A stretch of 64,000 nt of DNA, taken from the NCBI RefSeq assembly GCF_963169125.1, contig NC_084793.1, positions 40,481,578-40,545,577 of the forward strand. The letters run 5' to 3'. The DNA comes from Humulus lupulus (Eukaryota > Streptophyta > Magnoliopsida > Rosales > Cannabaceae). The notes under the pieces are model-generated. The model saw only the letters and a list, made by a program, of their open reading frames with translations, had not been told where the DNA came from and made no database searches. The position numbers and the translations under genes were made by a program. This document shows positions 11,835-23,800 of the stretch, piece after piece (position 1 is the stretch's first letter; every line of letters starts with the position of its first letter).

Positions 11835-12004
11835 AAACCAAACAAATTTATAGAAAAAGTCTGGAAAACACTCCTATGGTACTCCTTAATTCCGGCACAG
11901 TTGTTCAAGATATACCACTCAGCCTTTTGCTTTAACAGCGGATTTAGGAGCATACTTGATTTCTTACCAAATGGACGACCAACGACCTTATAGATAGAAT
12001 ATTC

Positions 12005-12394
12005 TCAATTTGGTTGGGATTCAACGCGGTTGTCGTTCCTTTTAGGTCGATTGAATCGAGTCTCGACCCGCCGGAGGTACATTAAGCAAAAGGTTAAGGT
12101 CTCGTTAACTACGTAAGCTTCTGCAATTGAACCTTCTGGATGTGCACGATTTATGACATACTGTTTATAAATCGCCATTGAACGTTCAATGGGATACATC
12201 CACCTAAAGTGCACGAGACCGTGAAGAATTGCCTCTTTCAGAAGATGCAAAATCAAATGCACCATAATGTCAAAAAATGCAGGAGGAAAAATAATTTCCA
12301 ACTTGCACATAATGGTGATAATGTATCCCTCCATCTCCTTGAGGTCTTTCACATTCAAAGTTTGTGAACAAAGTTTCTTGGAAAAACCACACAA
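12005..12394 (-). pseudogene. CACTA transposase, DUF4218-like part
   Basis: Contains FPPAFFDIMVHLILHL, then RWMYPIERSM..YKQYVINRAHPEGSIAEAYVVNETLTFCLMYL, the signature of the DUF4218 region found downstream of the tnp2 core. Near 12000 it ends in a charged Arg/Asn stretch. About 170 bases (11835-12004) to the next piece are probably an intron or decayed coding sequence. Confidence 0.8.
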
Positions 12395-12434
12395 CGCAAT
12401 AATTGGCTTTCAAACTTCAGGAACCAAAAATGAT

Positions 12435-12935
12435 CTAATTGCAATGGACACATTCAGTATCTTTAGATTTTCCCTCTAAGTTCAAAAAAGTTCCCAAGAC
12501 ACTATCGTAAACATTCTTCTCAATGTGCATTTCGTCCAAGTTATGCTTGAGCAACAATTTCTTCCAATAATCAAGCTCGAAAAATATGCTCTTCTTTGAC
12601 CAGTTAAGTTTGGTCAGAGCCTTTTTGCGTTTCACAACTCCAAATTCTTTGTGTTTCCCCAATTTTTGAATCTGCAAATTCTCCAATTGCTTCAACACAT
12701 CATCACCTGAGTACTCTTTCGGCGATGGCCTGAGTTCCTTGTTACGATCAAATAATGCTCGTTTATTTCTCCATTCGTGACTCATATCAAGAAACCTTCT
12801 ATGCCCAATGTAGGAAATTTTAATTTTAATCCCTACAGAGGGAGTTTCTTCATTACATGTAGGGCATGCCTTGTACCCGTTTGTGCTCCACCCGGACATC
12901 ATAGCATAAGTTGGGTAGTCATTAATAGTCCACAA
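12435..12935 (-). pseudogene. CACTA transposase core, second part
   Basis: Begins at MWTINDYPTYAMMSGWSTNG with a C-P-T-C zinc-ligand pair, then GHRRFLDMSHEWR, and IFFELDYWKKLLLKHNLD..HIEKNVYDSVLGTFLN. All are hallmark tnp2 phrases. It directly continues the 12939-13865 piece after a frame change. The last residues (CVHCN) run into non-coding bases before the next exon-like piece at 12394. Confidence 0.85.
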
Positions 12936-12938
12936 GAT

Positions 12939-13865
12939 TTATGCATGCATATTGAATAATGTACTATTGTAGGCATCTCGTGTTTCAACACCATTCATCC
13001 ACAACTCCTTCAACTCATCAAGCAAAGGTCTCATATAGACATCAATATCTTTTCCATTTGAAGGACCTGGAATAAGAAGAGACAACATTAATGAATGTGG
13101 TCTCATGCATTTCCACGGCGGCAAGTTGTAAGGGACAAGTGTCACAGGCCACATGTTGTAAGAGTTGCTCATGTTACCAAAAGGATTGAAACCATCCGTA
13201 GCCAACCCAAGTCTAACATTTCTAGGTTTGGCTGCGAAAGATGGGTACAACTCATCAAGGTGCTTCCACGCCTTACAATCAGTGGGGCGTCTCATCACAC
13301 CATCTTCCTTTGGCCTTTTAGAGTAATGCCACCTCATATCCTTTGTAGTATATCTCGAACTATACAGTTCCTTCAATATCAGTGTCAATGGAAAGTACCA
13401 CATTACCTTATGAGCCACTTTCTTCCCGTTCCAATGATTATCTTGCCAGCGACACTCACCACAAACTGGGTAGAATTCCAAATTTGCATTCGCCTTCCAA
13501 AACAGTGCACAATCATGCTTGCAAGCATCGATGGACTCATATCCCAATCCAATACTCCTCAACTTTTCCTTTGCCTCGCAGTGAGACTTAGGTAAGATTG
13601 TTCCGTCAGGCATTGCATCGACTAACGATTCCAACAAACCATCAAAGTAATAGTTGTTGCCCTTGTTAATAACTTTCAGATGTATCAACATAACCAAAAA
13701 GTTCAATGCGAAATACTTTCTGCAACCCGGGTACAGTTCACTTGACATCTCCTTGAAAAAATTGTCGTACTTGTCACGATGGTGAACATCATCTTGGGGA
13801 GGATCATGATAGTTTCTAGTGGGAGTATCATCTTTAGTGCAAACATCCTCAATGATATCTGTCAT
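12939..13865 (-). pseudogene. CACTA transposase core, first part
   Basis: About 308 codons are open. Conserved tnp2 family phrases appear in order: GYESIDACKHDCALFWK, a CxxC pair (PVCGECRW), DMRWHYSKR, CKAWKHLDELYPSFA, NVRLGLATDGFNPFGN, WPVTLVPYNLPPWKCM, LLIPGPSNGKDIDVYMRPL and LWMNGVETRDA. These make up the catalytic half of the transposase. The frame ends with a stop at 12939-12941 in the middle of the usual FNMRAA..LWTIND phrase, and the next fragment resumes in another frame, which shows a one-base change. Confidence 0.85.
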
Positions 13866-13883
13866 CTCATCTCTATCCTCATC

Positions 13884-14150
13884 TCATATCACATTTGGTA
13901 GCGCCGGCAGTGACTCCATGATAACGCCACACTTTGTAGGACTGTATGATGCAGTGTTTAATAAATCCATCGAAATTGTATTTAGAGACTCGAACTTAAC
14001 ATTCTCACATTTATTGCACTGACAACTAATCAAACCCCGATCGTTCAACACATTTTGAGCAGCTTTGATGAACTCCTTAACACCATTTCTATACTTTGGT
14101 GACCATTGATTCCTAGCACTCATCCAACTTCTGTCGCTCGACATCTTCAA
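13884..14150 (-). pseudogene. CACTA transposase, N-terminal transposase-associated domain
   Basis: The start M-K-M-S-S-D-R-S-W-M is followed by a 'SPKYRNGVKEFIKAA' helix and a Cys pair motif C-Q-C-N-K-C. This is the short zinc-binding 'transposase-associated' domain at the head of plant tnp2 proteins. The frame continues into the core at 13865 after one in-frame TGA following PNVI. Confidence 0.75.
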
Positions 14151-15490
14151 CCAAAATAATTATGAAGACATTAATAATTCTCTTAAATTGAAGGAGAAGA
14201 TAGTCATAATTTCATGACTCTTTGTCTCCCTAATTATCACTATGTGATAATAATATCATATTTTTGGCAAAAATAAATATTTATAATTACCAAAGAAAAT
14301 GTAGTTAATTATAACCACTTATTTTTAAAATATCAAATTATGATGTGTTAAATAACTTATTATGTCTTATGAAATTTTATTTATTGGCTTATGAGTAAAT
14401 TAGTAATTTAATATTATAATACATAATTAATTAATTATTACAAATTTTTTTATTATTTTTATTTTGTAAAATGGTCACTTATAATTAAAGTTTTACTAAT
14501 TCATTTAGTTATTTATTAATTAATTACATTATTTTTTAAATTATTTATTTATTTATTAGTTTTATTTTTAAATTATAATTAAAGTTTTATTTATTTATTT
14601 AGTTACTACAATATTAAATTTATATGAAATTTTTATTAAGTAAATCATTCACACTTAAATTGATTATCTAATATTATTAGGTAAAATTTGTAATAACTTT
14701 ATTATTTAATTGTTATTCCTTTATCTATTTTCCACCATATTTTTAATTAAAAAAATTTATTCAAGCTTATATCTTTTCTTAATAATCTTTTAATACTAAT
14801 AAAATTATGTTCAATTTTTTAAAAAATTTGGCAGCACAACAATTAAAAACTACACTACCAAAAAAAAACTAAAAACCTGTAAAGAGCATATTCCAGCACA
14901 ATCAATACACCATACACATCATATAACAAAAAACATACACATTTTAATCATTATATTTAAAATATGTTTTTTTTTAATATTGCTTTAATACATTTTATTT
15001 ATTACTTTTTTTTATTTATAATAGCATAAACATAATTTTTGAACAAATAAAACATATATAACCAAAATTATTTTTTCAACTTTACTTAAAATAAACATTA
15101 AAATTTACAATTAATTATTATTTTTTCTAATTAATGTTAATTTTCTTAATTAATGATAAATTTCCTAATTCTAAATAAATTTGAGCACCATAACGCTTAT
15201 ATTTTAAACTATCCCAAAATTTTATAAAACCTGCAAACTATAAAAAAATATACAGTATTCCCAAAGCATGCACACCATAAAGCAAGATTAATAATATATA
15301 CCAATTTTTTTTCAATAACACTAAAACAATTTATTTAACAAATATTTATAAACAAATAATGTTTAATATTTATATTATTTCCAAATAATAATATAATCTA
15401 TTTCTTTTAAATAAACACATCAACCATTAATTGAAAAATACATTATACTACAAATTTAAATCTGTTTTTCTTTAAATTACAAAAATAATT
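14151..15490. other. AT-rich stretch upstream of the CACTA transposase
   Basis: Very AT-rich with poly-A/T runs and TAATTAATTA words. No reading frame, intact repeat boundary or RNA gene is seen. It probably contains the 5' leader or intron of the transposase gene plus decayed insertions. Confidence 0.5.
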
Positions 15491-15751
15491 TTGTTAACAA
15501 ATATTATAAACATATAATATATATATATATAAACTAACACATAAAATAAACAACAACAACAAAATATTACAGTGAGAGCTCGGGGCTGAGGCTATGCCAA
15601 GGGGGCTTGGGGCAAAGGCTCTGCTAGTGAAATAAAAAAAACTAATGTTAGTAAAAATTAAAAAAATTGAAACAAAAGAAAAATGAAAAACACAAAGGGG
15701 CGACGGCTTGGAGTGATGAGCGGACCGGAGCTCAGAGGTTCGATGGTGGTG

Positions 15752-15989
15752 GCGACGGCGAGGAGGCAGCGACTTGGAGGTGATGAAAGATAAGGATGGG
15801 GCTCGGTGGTAGGGGTGGCCGATTGTGGGGTGGGGTGGCGTCAATAGTGGTGGGGGAGTCGATGGTGGTGACGGCACTGAGGACGCGGCGACTTAGAGGT
15901 GATGAGAGAGAAGGATGGGGCTTGATGGTAAGGTGGCCGCTTGTGGGGTGGGGTAGCGTGAATGGTGGTGTGGGAGCCAATGGTGGTGG
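15752..15989. repeat. Two-copy 119-bp tandem duplication in a G-rich block
   Basis: GACTTGGAGGTGATGA at 15771 recurs as GACTTAGAGGTGATGA at 15890, and the bases around each copy (GGTGGCCG..TGTGGGGTGGGGT..GGTGGTG) match as well, giving a 119-base period. The block stands out by its G-richness. On the minus strand it reads as a Pro/His/Ser-rich low-complexity frame that I do not regard as a gene. Confidence 0.8.
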
Positions 15990-16032
15990 GGAGATGATGG
16001 TGGGAGTAGTGGCACTGGTGGTGGGATTGGGA

Positions 16033-16062
16033 AGAAGAGTAGAGAGTGAGAGAGAGAGAGAG
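16033..16062 (-). repeat. GA/CT microsatellite before the CACTA leader
   Basis: A short GA run on the plus strand, so CT on the minus strand. It resembles the pyrimidine-rich leaders found at plant gene 5' ends and lies between the subterminal repeats and the G-rich block. Confidence 0.5.
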
Positions 16063-16119
16063 AGTTAGAGAAATTGAAATGGGGAAGAAAGGGGGCTACA
16101 ACGCAGGTATATCGAATAG

Positions 16120-16475
16120 ATTTTTGCCGGCGTGTTTCGCTGCATCGGCAAAAGTCTATTTCTGCGCCGACAAAAGTTCTCAGCAAACCCTAGCCAAACA
16201 CAATGTCATTTTGTTTGAGTGGACTTTTACCGGCACATAAATAGACTTTTTCCAGGCAACTAAACGCGCTGGCACAAGTCTTCACCTACCATATTTAAAA
16301 CGACACACTTTTGTCGGCACATTCCACCAACCACCTCGGTAAATGTCCCAATGGTAATAAAAACGTGGGACTTTAGGAGGCGTGTTAGGAGAAATGCGTC
16401 GACAAAGGTATTTTCCACAAGGAATGCATATATTTTTCCGTTTGACTTTTGCCTGCGTATAATTGCGCCGGTAAA
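16120..16475. repeat. Subterminal repeat array, block 1 (GCCGGCGCA type)
   Basis: At least ten copies of a motif close to TTTTGCCGGCGCA or its complement (for example 16123, 16165, 16303, 16463) occur in both orientations within 350 bases. Such arrays of short direct and inverted motifs near the ends are what CACTA transposase or its partner protein binds. They suggest that the 5' end of the element carrying the 6655-14150 transposase gene was in this neighbourhood. Confidence 0.65.
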
Positions 16476-16582
16476 ATCATTTTTTTTCTTTTTCTTTTCC
16501 TTAAAATTTTAAAGTTATTACAATTACCCCACACAATAATAGAAACATTTATTGTTTCTAAACAACAAAATAATAATTTAAA

Positions 16583-16950
16583 TGTTTAACGTACTACTAT
16601 TTTCAGGTGTTATATCGAACGAGATCGAAACAGACACTACCAACAAACTAGGTTAACTATCAATACTGCCTAACATTTCAAATATTTTAACACTTATAAT
16701 TTAATTAAACTATTTATAATGTCCATAATTAATAATAAATACTAAATATATCTAATAATTGATATATGCTTAACATACTACTATTTCCAAGTGTTATATT
16801 GAACGAGATCAAGACAGACACTACCAACAAATTAGGTTAACCATCAGTACTGCTTAACATTTCGAATATTTTAACACTTATGGTCTAATCGAACTATTTA
16901 TAATTTTCATAATTAATAATAAATACTAAATATATCTAAATATTGATGAA
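16583..16950. repeat. Two-copy 184-bp tandem duplication
   Basis: Units 16583-16766 and 16767-16950 align along their whole length (both contain GACACTACCAACAAA and TAATAATAAATACTAAATA), with scattered substitutions. The pair lies between the two subterminal repeat blocks. Confidence 0.85.
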
Positions 16951-17479
16951 ATTTGATTACATACAACAATATTTATATATCACAAGAGTTTATCTACTTA
17001 CACATTCAATACAATTACTATTAATTATTGTTAATGATAATAAAAGATCAGTGGTATGATCAATTATTTCTTTATTCCTCAAAAAATGAATAATTATTAA
17101 ACGTTTCGACAAACTATCAATTATGAAACGTACATATATATCATCAAAAGAACAATACTCGATCATGATCAGTAACACTAATAATGCTGAGTAAGACCAA
17201 GATTGTATATATTCATAAACTTATGTGTAATCAAAAAATTTATTAGACCTATGATAACAATTTTTTAAAATAAATGATAATCGTATGGTTAGATAAGTAT
17301 AATCGACAATGATCACAACAATCTTAGTTGATAATTACAAAGTTCATTAGTATTATTGTTGATCTTACAACAATCTAATGACTTTATATCCTTCATTAGA
17401 TGTTAAATAATCATTAATTAATGAATGATACTATATAAACTATAATCACTTTAAAAAATTGCGTATTTCTATTCTTTCA

Positions 17480-17835
17480 TACTTTTTCCAGCGCAATTTT
17501 ATATTTTCTCGGCGCGTTTATGAATTTTACCAGCATATTAAGAAGACTATTGTCGACGCAATATCGTAATGCGCCGACAAAAGTATCACCATCAGCACTA
17601 GGTTCGTATAAAAGTCACATTTGCCGGCGCAATAATGCCTTGTATGTCGACAAAAAGCAAATTGTAAAAAGTGTGCAAACTTTGGCCGATGCAATTCAAT
17701 ATGATATCGACAAAATATTCTTTTGTCGGTGCGTTTCAGAATTGCGCCAGCAAAAACTACTTATGCCAGAGCAAATTAGCACCAGTGAAAGTGATGCTTT
17801 TGCCGACGCAATTCTTCAACTGCGCTGGCAAAATC
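17480..17835. repeat. Subterminal repeat array, block 2 (GCCGGCGCA type)
   Basis: A second dense group of the same motif in both orientations (17489, 17508, 17548, 17619, 17722, 17739, 17800, 17821). The terminal TAGTG that should close the element is not found after it. From 17836 to 18499 there is only AT-rich sequence in which I see nothing else. Confidence 0.65.
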
Positions 17836-18514
17836 CCAGGGGCTATTTTGTCAGTTTTTATATAAAAAATGGTGTAACGGGACCACAAGAATCGATGTAA
17901 TAAGGTTCTCATGTGACCTGAGGCGTGGCAAGAAGGCCCTTTCTTATCAATTCCTACTAGATTCGACTTATTTTTCAATTTTTTTTACCTAAAGGCTCAA
18001 TTTTTATCCATTTCTTATTTTATTCACTTTTTAATATATTATAAAATTTAATAAAATCATAATTAAACTAAATAAAATTCATAAGCCAAAAATAAATTAA
18101 ACTACAATTGTATTCAAATATTTAGACCATATTATTTAAAATGGGTGGATGTACACTTTTTATTTTGAACATATGTATGTATTTTTTCATATTTCAACCC
18201 TACCAATCTCAATGTTTTCTTTACTTTATTTGTATGTGAGATTTGAGATTTTTTTTTAAAGTTTCAAATTATTCAGATTTAAAAAGTTGTAAATTTTGAA
18301 TGAGAACATGAATGAAACCTTAAATTTCTTTTTTATTTTTCTTTAAAATTATATATTTTTTAATTTTAAAACTAGTTTATATTATTGTAAAATATATTTG
18401 AATTATTTGGAAATAATTTATCTTATTTTTTAAAAATAATTTATGGGACATACCAATTAGTTTACAACATTTGTTATGTATAATGTGACGTCAGCCAATT
18501 AACACTACTACAAA

Positions 18515-18770
18515 AATAGGCTTTAACTTCGATTTTTACATATAAGGATATTGGGAAATATGTGAAAAGCAAAGTTAAACCTTGTAAACAATTTTTAACT
18601 TTGATTTTTGTTTTGTCGCTCATAGCAATTAAGCTATTACTTCGGTTATATAAGAAAAATAAAGTTAAAGGGTAATAGGCGGATGGACATTTTTGCAAAA
18701 AATATTGCGGAACCCTTTAACTTCAGTTTTTAGCAAAAAATTGAAGTTAAAGGTCCTTATGTCTAAAGCC
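18515..18770. repeat. Left subterminal repeats of the outer CACTA
   Basis: Seven or so copies of TTAACTTCGRTTTTT or its complement GAAGTTAAAG lie within 250 bases of the left end. The matching array is at the right end. Confidence 0.8.
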
Positions 18771-20132
18771 CCCTAACCTTCTCCTTCATTTTTGAAACGT
18801 TGAAACCCTAAATCCGAGAGAAAAACCACCATTTCTACCGCGAGAAAAATGAGGGTTTCACCATTTACCACTATTTTCTTCATTTTCTTCCACCAATCTT
18901 GCTAGAAAACTCAAATACATCATAGAAAATTGGTTATTTTCAGTTTTGAGTGAAAAATGGTGTCTTGACAATGGGTACATGTGGTGATCAAAAATACCCA
19001 TTGTTTTGGGTTTTTCAACGGATTTTCAACTTCTATACAAGGTTTTGAGCTTTATTCTAGGTATGGGTTGTTAAATAGATGTTTCTATGATTATATATTT
19101 TATTTCGAACTTTTATTTTTGATTATGTGTTATTTTGAACTTTTTTTTAGATGTATAGGCGTTTATGGTTGACACTATTATTTTAGAGTTTTATTTGATT
19201 ATTTAAGAAGGAATGAATCTTCAAAAATGTGTTTGTGATAATTTTTTTTATTAATATTTATGTATAACTAAATTTCTAATTTATTTGATTTATTTTGTTA
19301 TTTTATAATATGTTATTATTTAGAAAACTAATCAAGTTAATATATTTGTTGTTAAAAAAGTTAATATGTTGTTGTTATAAAAAAAAAACCAAGTTAATAT
19401 GTAGTTGAATTTTTTTTCATTTGTATAATATGCTTTAATGTTTAGATATGTTTTTGTTGTAAAAAAAATTCAAGTTAATATTTAGTTAAAAAAAATTATT
19501 TGTATAATATGCTTTAATGTTTGGTATTAGTTATTATAAACTCAATAATTATAATATTTAATTTTGTTTAAATTATTTTTTTACGACGGTTATTGTTTTG
19601 GAGGTAATTTGGTTTTTTATTGGTGTTACTGGCTTGAAGATTAATTTTAAGGTGAGTGATAATTTTATTTTTATTTATTACTATTGCACAAATTCATAGA
19701 ATTATAGTTAAATCATATTGAATTTAGTGGATATTAGGTTTAAAAATTAGTGAAGTAGGATCTGGGAAATTTGTGTGCTGCAATGGTATAAGAATGAAAT
19801 TATACATGTTGATTGTTGTGTTTGTTTGTATTGAATTAATATGTACTTATAAAATTAAGATATGTTATAGAATCAAAGAAAACTCTGTCAAGTTTCTTGT
19901 AGGATTTATTATTAATTGATAAGGACAGAGTTATGCATGTTGATTATTGTGTTTGTTTGTATTTGTATTTAATTAATAGGTAGTTATGAAATTAAGATAT
20001 GTTATAGAAACAGAGGAAACTCGACCCAATGTTTTTTTTTAGGATTTATTAATTAAACATGTTTTTTAATATGTAATATTTATTAAATAGAGTTATAATT
20101 TAAACTTTTTAGGTTTGGTAGTAGGTTTTGAA
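18771..20132. other. Internal filler of the outer CACTA
   Basis: A GAAACCCTAAATCC leader-like patch near 18800 is followed by AT-rich sequence. Two related blocks, TTGATTGTTGTGTTTGTTTG near 19808 and a similar one at 19938, form an imperfect direct repeat. No gene is recognised. Confidence 0.5.
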
Positions 20133-20269
20133 CACTACACCAAATACCCCTTTCCATAACACATGAATATAATACTAATAAAAGAGTATTATGGTAGAGT
20201 ACTATATTGGGGCCACTTTATGAAAAAAGGGCGGTAATAATTACACCATCCTGCCACTTAGCATTTTTT

Positions 20270-20640
20270 TTTCATTTGTGAGAGTTGAAAATTTCTGAGA
20301 CCCGAGAGACCCAATTCCTTCTCCTTTTTCCTCATCATTCTCTCTCCTCTCTCTTGGATCTCTTTCTCCCACCAGACCTCTCTCCTTCACTGTTTCTCTC
20401 TCACCTTTGTCTTTGTGGAGACCGACTGCTACCTTCCCCTACACGCGCCGGCTAGGGATCTGCAGAGGTCGTCGAATCTTCGACCACGCGGGCCCAAGCC
20501 CTCACACGACACCAGAGGCGAACGATGACACCGGAGGCCAGCTCTTCTTCTCCTCTTCCCTGTGTGCGGCCAAGCCTTCTTCTCCCCTGCGTGAGACCAG
20601 CTAGCTCCGGCCGGTTCAGCAATGACAGTTTCGATCTAAG
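20270..20640 (+). other. Leader-like CT-rich segment, possible captured first exon
   Basis: CT-rich sequence (TCTCTCCTCTCTCTTGG..) is followed by a GC-rich open stretch of about 65 codons (20407-20604) and then a GT-AG-like transition near 20660-20680. It looks like the 5' end of a plant gene. Whether it belongs to the JmjC fragment that follows cannot be told. Confidence 0.35.
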
Positions 20641-20814
20641 AACATTGAGGCATTGCCTTGTGGTAAATTGCAGGTGACCTAGGATTACCTTTTCTGTTAG
20701 TAGTTTTCCTTTTATTCAAAATTTTGGTGTTTAATGATTCCATTTTAATCGATTTGGTTTGTGATTTTAATTGTGAAGTTATTTCCCTGTGCTCGAAATG
20801 TGGGGAACTTGGGT

Positions 20815-23800
20815 AGGGATAAGAGGAAGAAGAGGTGCCATTGGTGTCAGAGAAGCGGCTCTCGAATTCTCAAATGTTTGAGTTTCCAAAAACACCTTTT
20901 TGGTTTAGATTGCATAAAAGAACAGTTCGTTTTCTTTCAATTCATGATAAAAAAAATGTTTTCATTATGCTTCTATATCCACTTCTGGTCTTCTAAATCG
21001 TACTGCAAGGTTGCCAAAGGATATCCAGAAGCCTGACCTAGGTCCGTGTGTTTATATCTCATATGGCTACATCGAGCAACTTGTACAGGCTGATTCTGTC
21101 TTAAGACTGTGTTATGATTCCTATGACATGGTATGTCCATTTCTTTTCTCTTGTTGTGGTTCAAATGACTAATCTCTTGAAGTCTTGATTTATAAATAAA
21201 GCTTCTCATTTATTTAAGTCAAGGGAATTTCAGTATTGGTTGAAGACAAGTAACAATTAGGTGTGTACATGTTTTTTATTAGATAGTTTTAGTTCAAAGT
21301 ACTCACAGTGATACCTCTGTTTCAAGCCAATTTGCAAGATCATGTTAATCTATGCCTTTGACCAGCGCTTTAGTAGATCTTGTCTTGTATTAGTGGACAG
21401 CCTAGAGTTTTTAAAACTCGTATATTGTTAATGAAGAACGTAATCCATACATTTCTATGAAGCTTTGAATTTTTTCTAACCTTTTACTTGTTCATTCTAA
21501 TCAACATTTGTTATTTCTTATCCTTTTTATATCAGATGCCCTGTACCATTATGAGGTTTTACGAATATGAGTGATTGGTGTTGTATCTTTGGTTTGTTTT
21601 ACCCCAGGTTTTAGGAAAATTGCTCGGGTATCGTGTTCCTCTGCTGCCACTCACGAATCATGGATAGAAATCTCAAAGACAGTAATTCATCCCTTGATGT
21701 TGAATCTGATTCTGATTCTAAAACTTTGCTACCTTCTTGTGAAAGTATACATGGCTTAGAAACATCAGAAGACAGGAAAAGTTTCAAGGGTAACAATTAA
21801 AGCTCCAATCACGATGGGAATTAATCACTAGCAGTGTCTGACGGTGCCCAGTGGGATGTTTTTCGCAGACAAGATGTTCCCAAGCTTATAGATTATCTCA
21901 AAAGGCATTCTAATGAGTTTGTGTTGATCCCAAAAGATGGTGTTTTAATATTTATACTCGCAAGTGCACGAATCGTTTCAGAATATAATGTTAATGTAAG
22001 TACGAGGTCGAACCCATGGGAGTTGACTAACATCAAAAGAAACTATTTCAAACAAAGCAAGAATATTCTAACCTAGTTCCAAATATTTGATGAGATTTTG
22101 CTTTAGAAAAATAAAAGACAAGTAATAAAAATATTAATGATTAAATAAAAAAATAGTTTTCAAATGAGATATGTAAAATAAGATTATTAAGATTTTAGAA
22201 TCCACAAAATGCAAGTTCAATAGTATTTATAAGTATATTGATTCCCAAGTTTAGATATAGTTGAAATAAATCACACTATATATTTTTTCAAAATATATTT
22301 TCTATTCAAGCACAAGTTACTTTAAAAAAAAAAGGTAGGATTTTTCTTCACTTATATAAGATATAATTTCTAAGCATTAGTTGTGTTACAACCTAATGAA
22401 ACTACAAAAAATCAAAGAGATTATGTTTAGGCAAAATATGATACTTATGCTCTAAGAATTAGATGTGAACAATTTAATGAAAAACATTTAATCAAAGAAT
22501 ATCATATTTTTGCATAATGAAGAACCAAGTGTAATATACTTTAACAATCAACACTAGATGAAAAATGCATATCTTTGATAAAAAAATCCATAAACAATGT
22601 TGTACAAATGGGAAATCAACATACAACAAAAAATACTATCTAGTTACATTTTGCTTCATCATCATCTTAATAACATTTGAAAAAGATTAGAAGCTCATAA
22701 ATAGATAAAAATTACAAAATAACATACTTGACATGCTCTTCAAAAGATGAAAATGGTAGAAGAAGAGAGAAACATATGTGTAGAAGATGTTGAAAAGATG
22801 AAGAAGAAGAGCTCCCCAAATGGTCTTACAATACTCTATTTATAGGCAAAATATGGAGATTAAATTAATCAAATTAAAATAAATTAATTAATTAATTTAA
22901 TTGTGTTGGGAAGTGGTAGGATAAATAGAGTAAGTGTAAGAGTATTGGGAAAATGAAATGTTTGGTTGGGTAAAAGATTGGTGAAAAGCTAGGGTAAAAA
23001 AAAATAAATTAGGAATGTTTATTTAGGTAAGAAAAATAGGGAAGAGTGAATTGATATTTTAGTGAAAAATATTGGGAATAAAAATGTGGTTTTTGGCCTT
23101 TTGGTGGCTATTGGCAGCTTGGTTGTCTTGGCATGGGAGCAGAATTGGGTCACGGCTGTGTTCAATTGGAGCTGGGCCGAAGCTGGCAAATTGGGCCAAA
23201 TGGCAGCTGATGCTACTGGAGCTGAGTTGGGCTTGCGGGCCTGCTGGGATGAGAGAAGGCAGGGGCGTTGGGAAGTCTTCAGGATGCTAGAGTTATTCGG
23301 TTGGAGGCTTCAGTGATTAGGCTGGTTGATGAAGTGGTGGCAGGGACGGGTGGCGCGCCAGGCGTGTGACAGGTGGCTGTTGAGATGCATCATGTGATGC
23401 TCGGCTGGGGAAACTCCAGGAGGCAGGGGCAACATGCTGGGAATGAAGCTGGGCCGAAGGGTACTGTAGCAGCGGTTTGGGCCTTAGAGCTGGTGGCTGT
23501 TTTTATTTCAAAAATACCACTTTCCTTCCTTCTTTTCCTTACTTTTCAAAGCTAAAAATTGCATTAGCTTCCCTACAAAATAAACATAAACTAAATCATA
23601 ATAAAATATTTTCAACTATAAAATAAATCAATTTCATTTTTGTGAAAATATTAATTATAACTTAATTTATATTTAACATTTAGTTTCAATAAAACAACAT
23701 TTTTTTTACCCCAAACTAAACAACAATCATTTAAATAATTAGCTACAATATTTTACAACAAAATAACTATAAAAATACACAAAAATCTATAAAATTAAAT

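Larger units (their letters stand above)
6655..14150 (-). pseudogene. tnp2: CACTA (En/Spm) transposase gene, split by two solo LTRs
   Basis: Read 14150 to 6655, the pieces give in order: an N-terminal transposase-associated domain, the tnp2 transposase core, a DUF4218-like region, a DUF4216-like region and an acidic C-terminal tail. Enzymes of this family cut CACTA elements out of DNA and reinsert them. Coding pieces are 14150-13884, 13865-12939, 12935-12435, 12394-12005, 11834-11138 and 6956-6655. The gene has an in-frame TGA (near 13872), a frame change at 12940 and another near 6825. It is interrupted by LTR sequence at 6962-9304 and 9325-11137. Excising both LTRs with one copy of each target duplication rejoins the frame between the last two pieces without a shift. 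Confidence 0.85.

Noticed and set aside
14865..14880. CACTACCAAAAAA as the terminus of the transposase-bearing CACTA
   Set aside because: It points the wrong way relative to the transposase gene, lies inside the subterminal repeat arrays, and has no partner end or duplication.
15494..16186. Pro/His/Ser-rich open frames on the minus strand
   Set aside because: They are low-complexity products of the G-rich duplicated block and show no domain.
23062..23555. Trp/Gly-rich open frames on the plus strand
   Set aside because: They lie wholly inside the solo LTR 21922-23918 and against its orientation.
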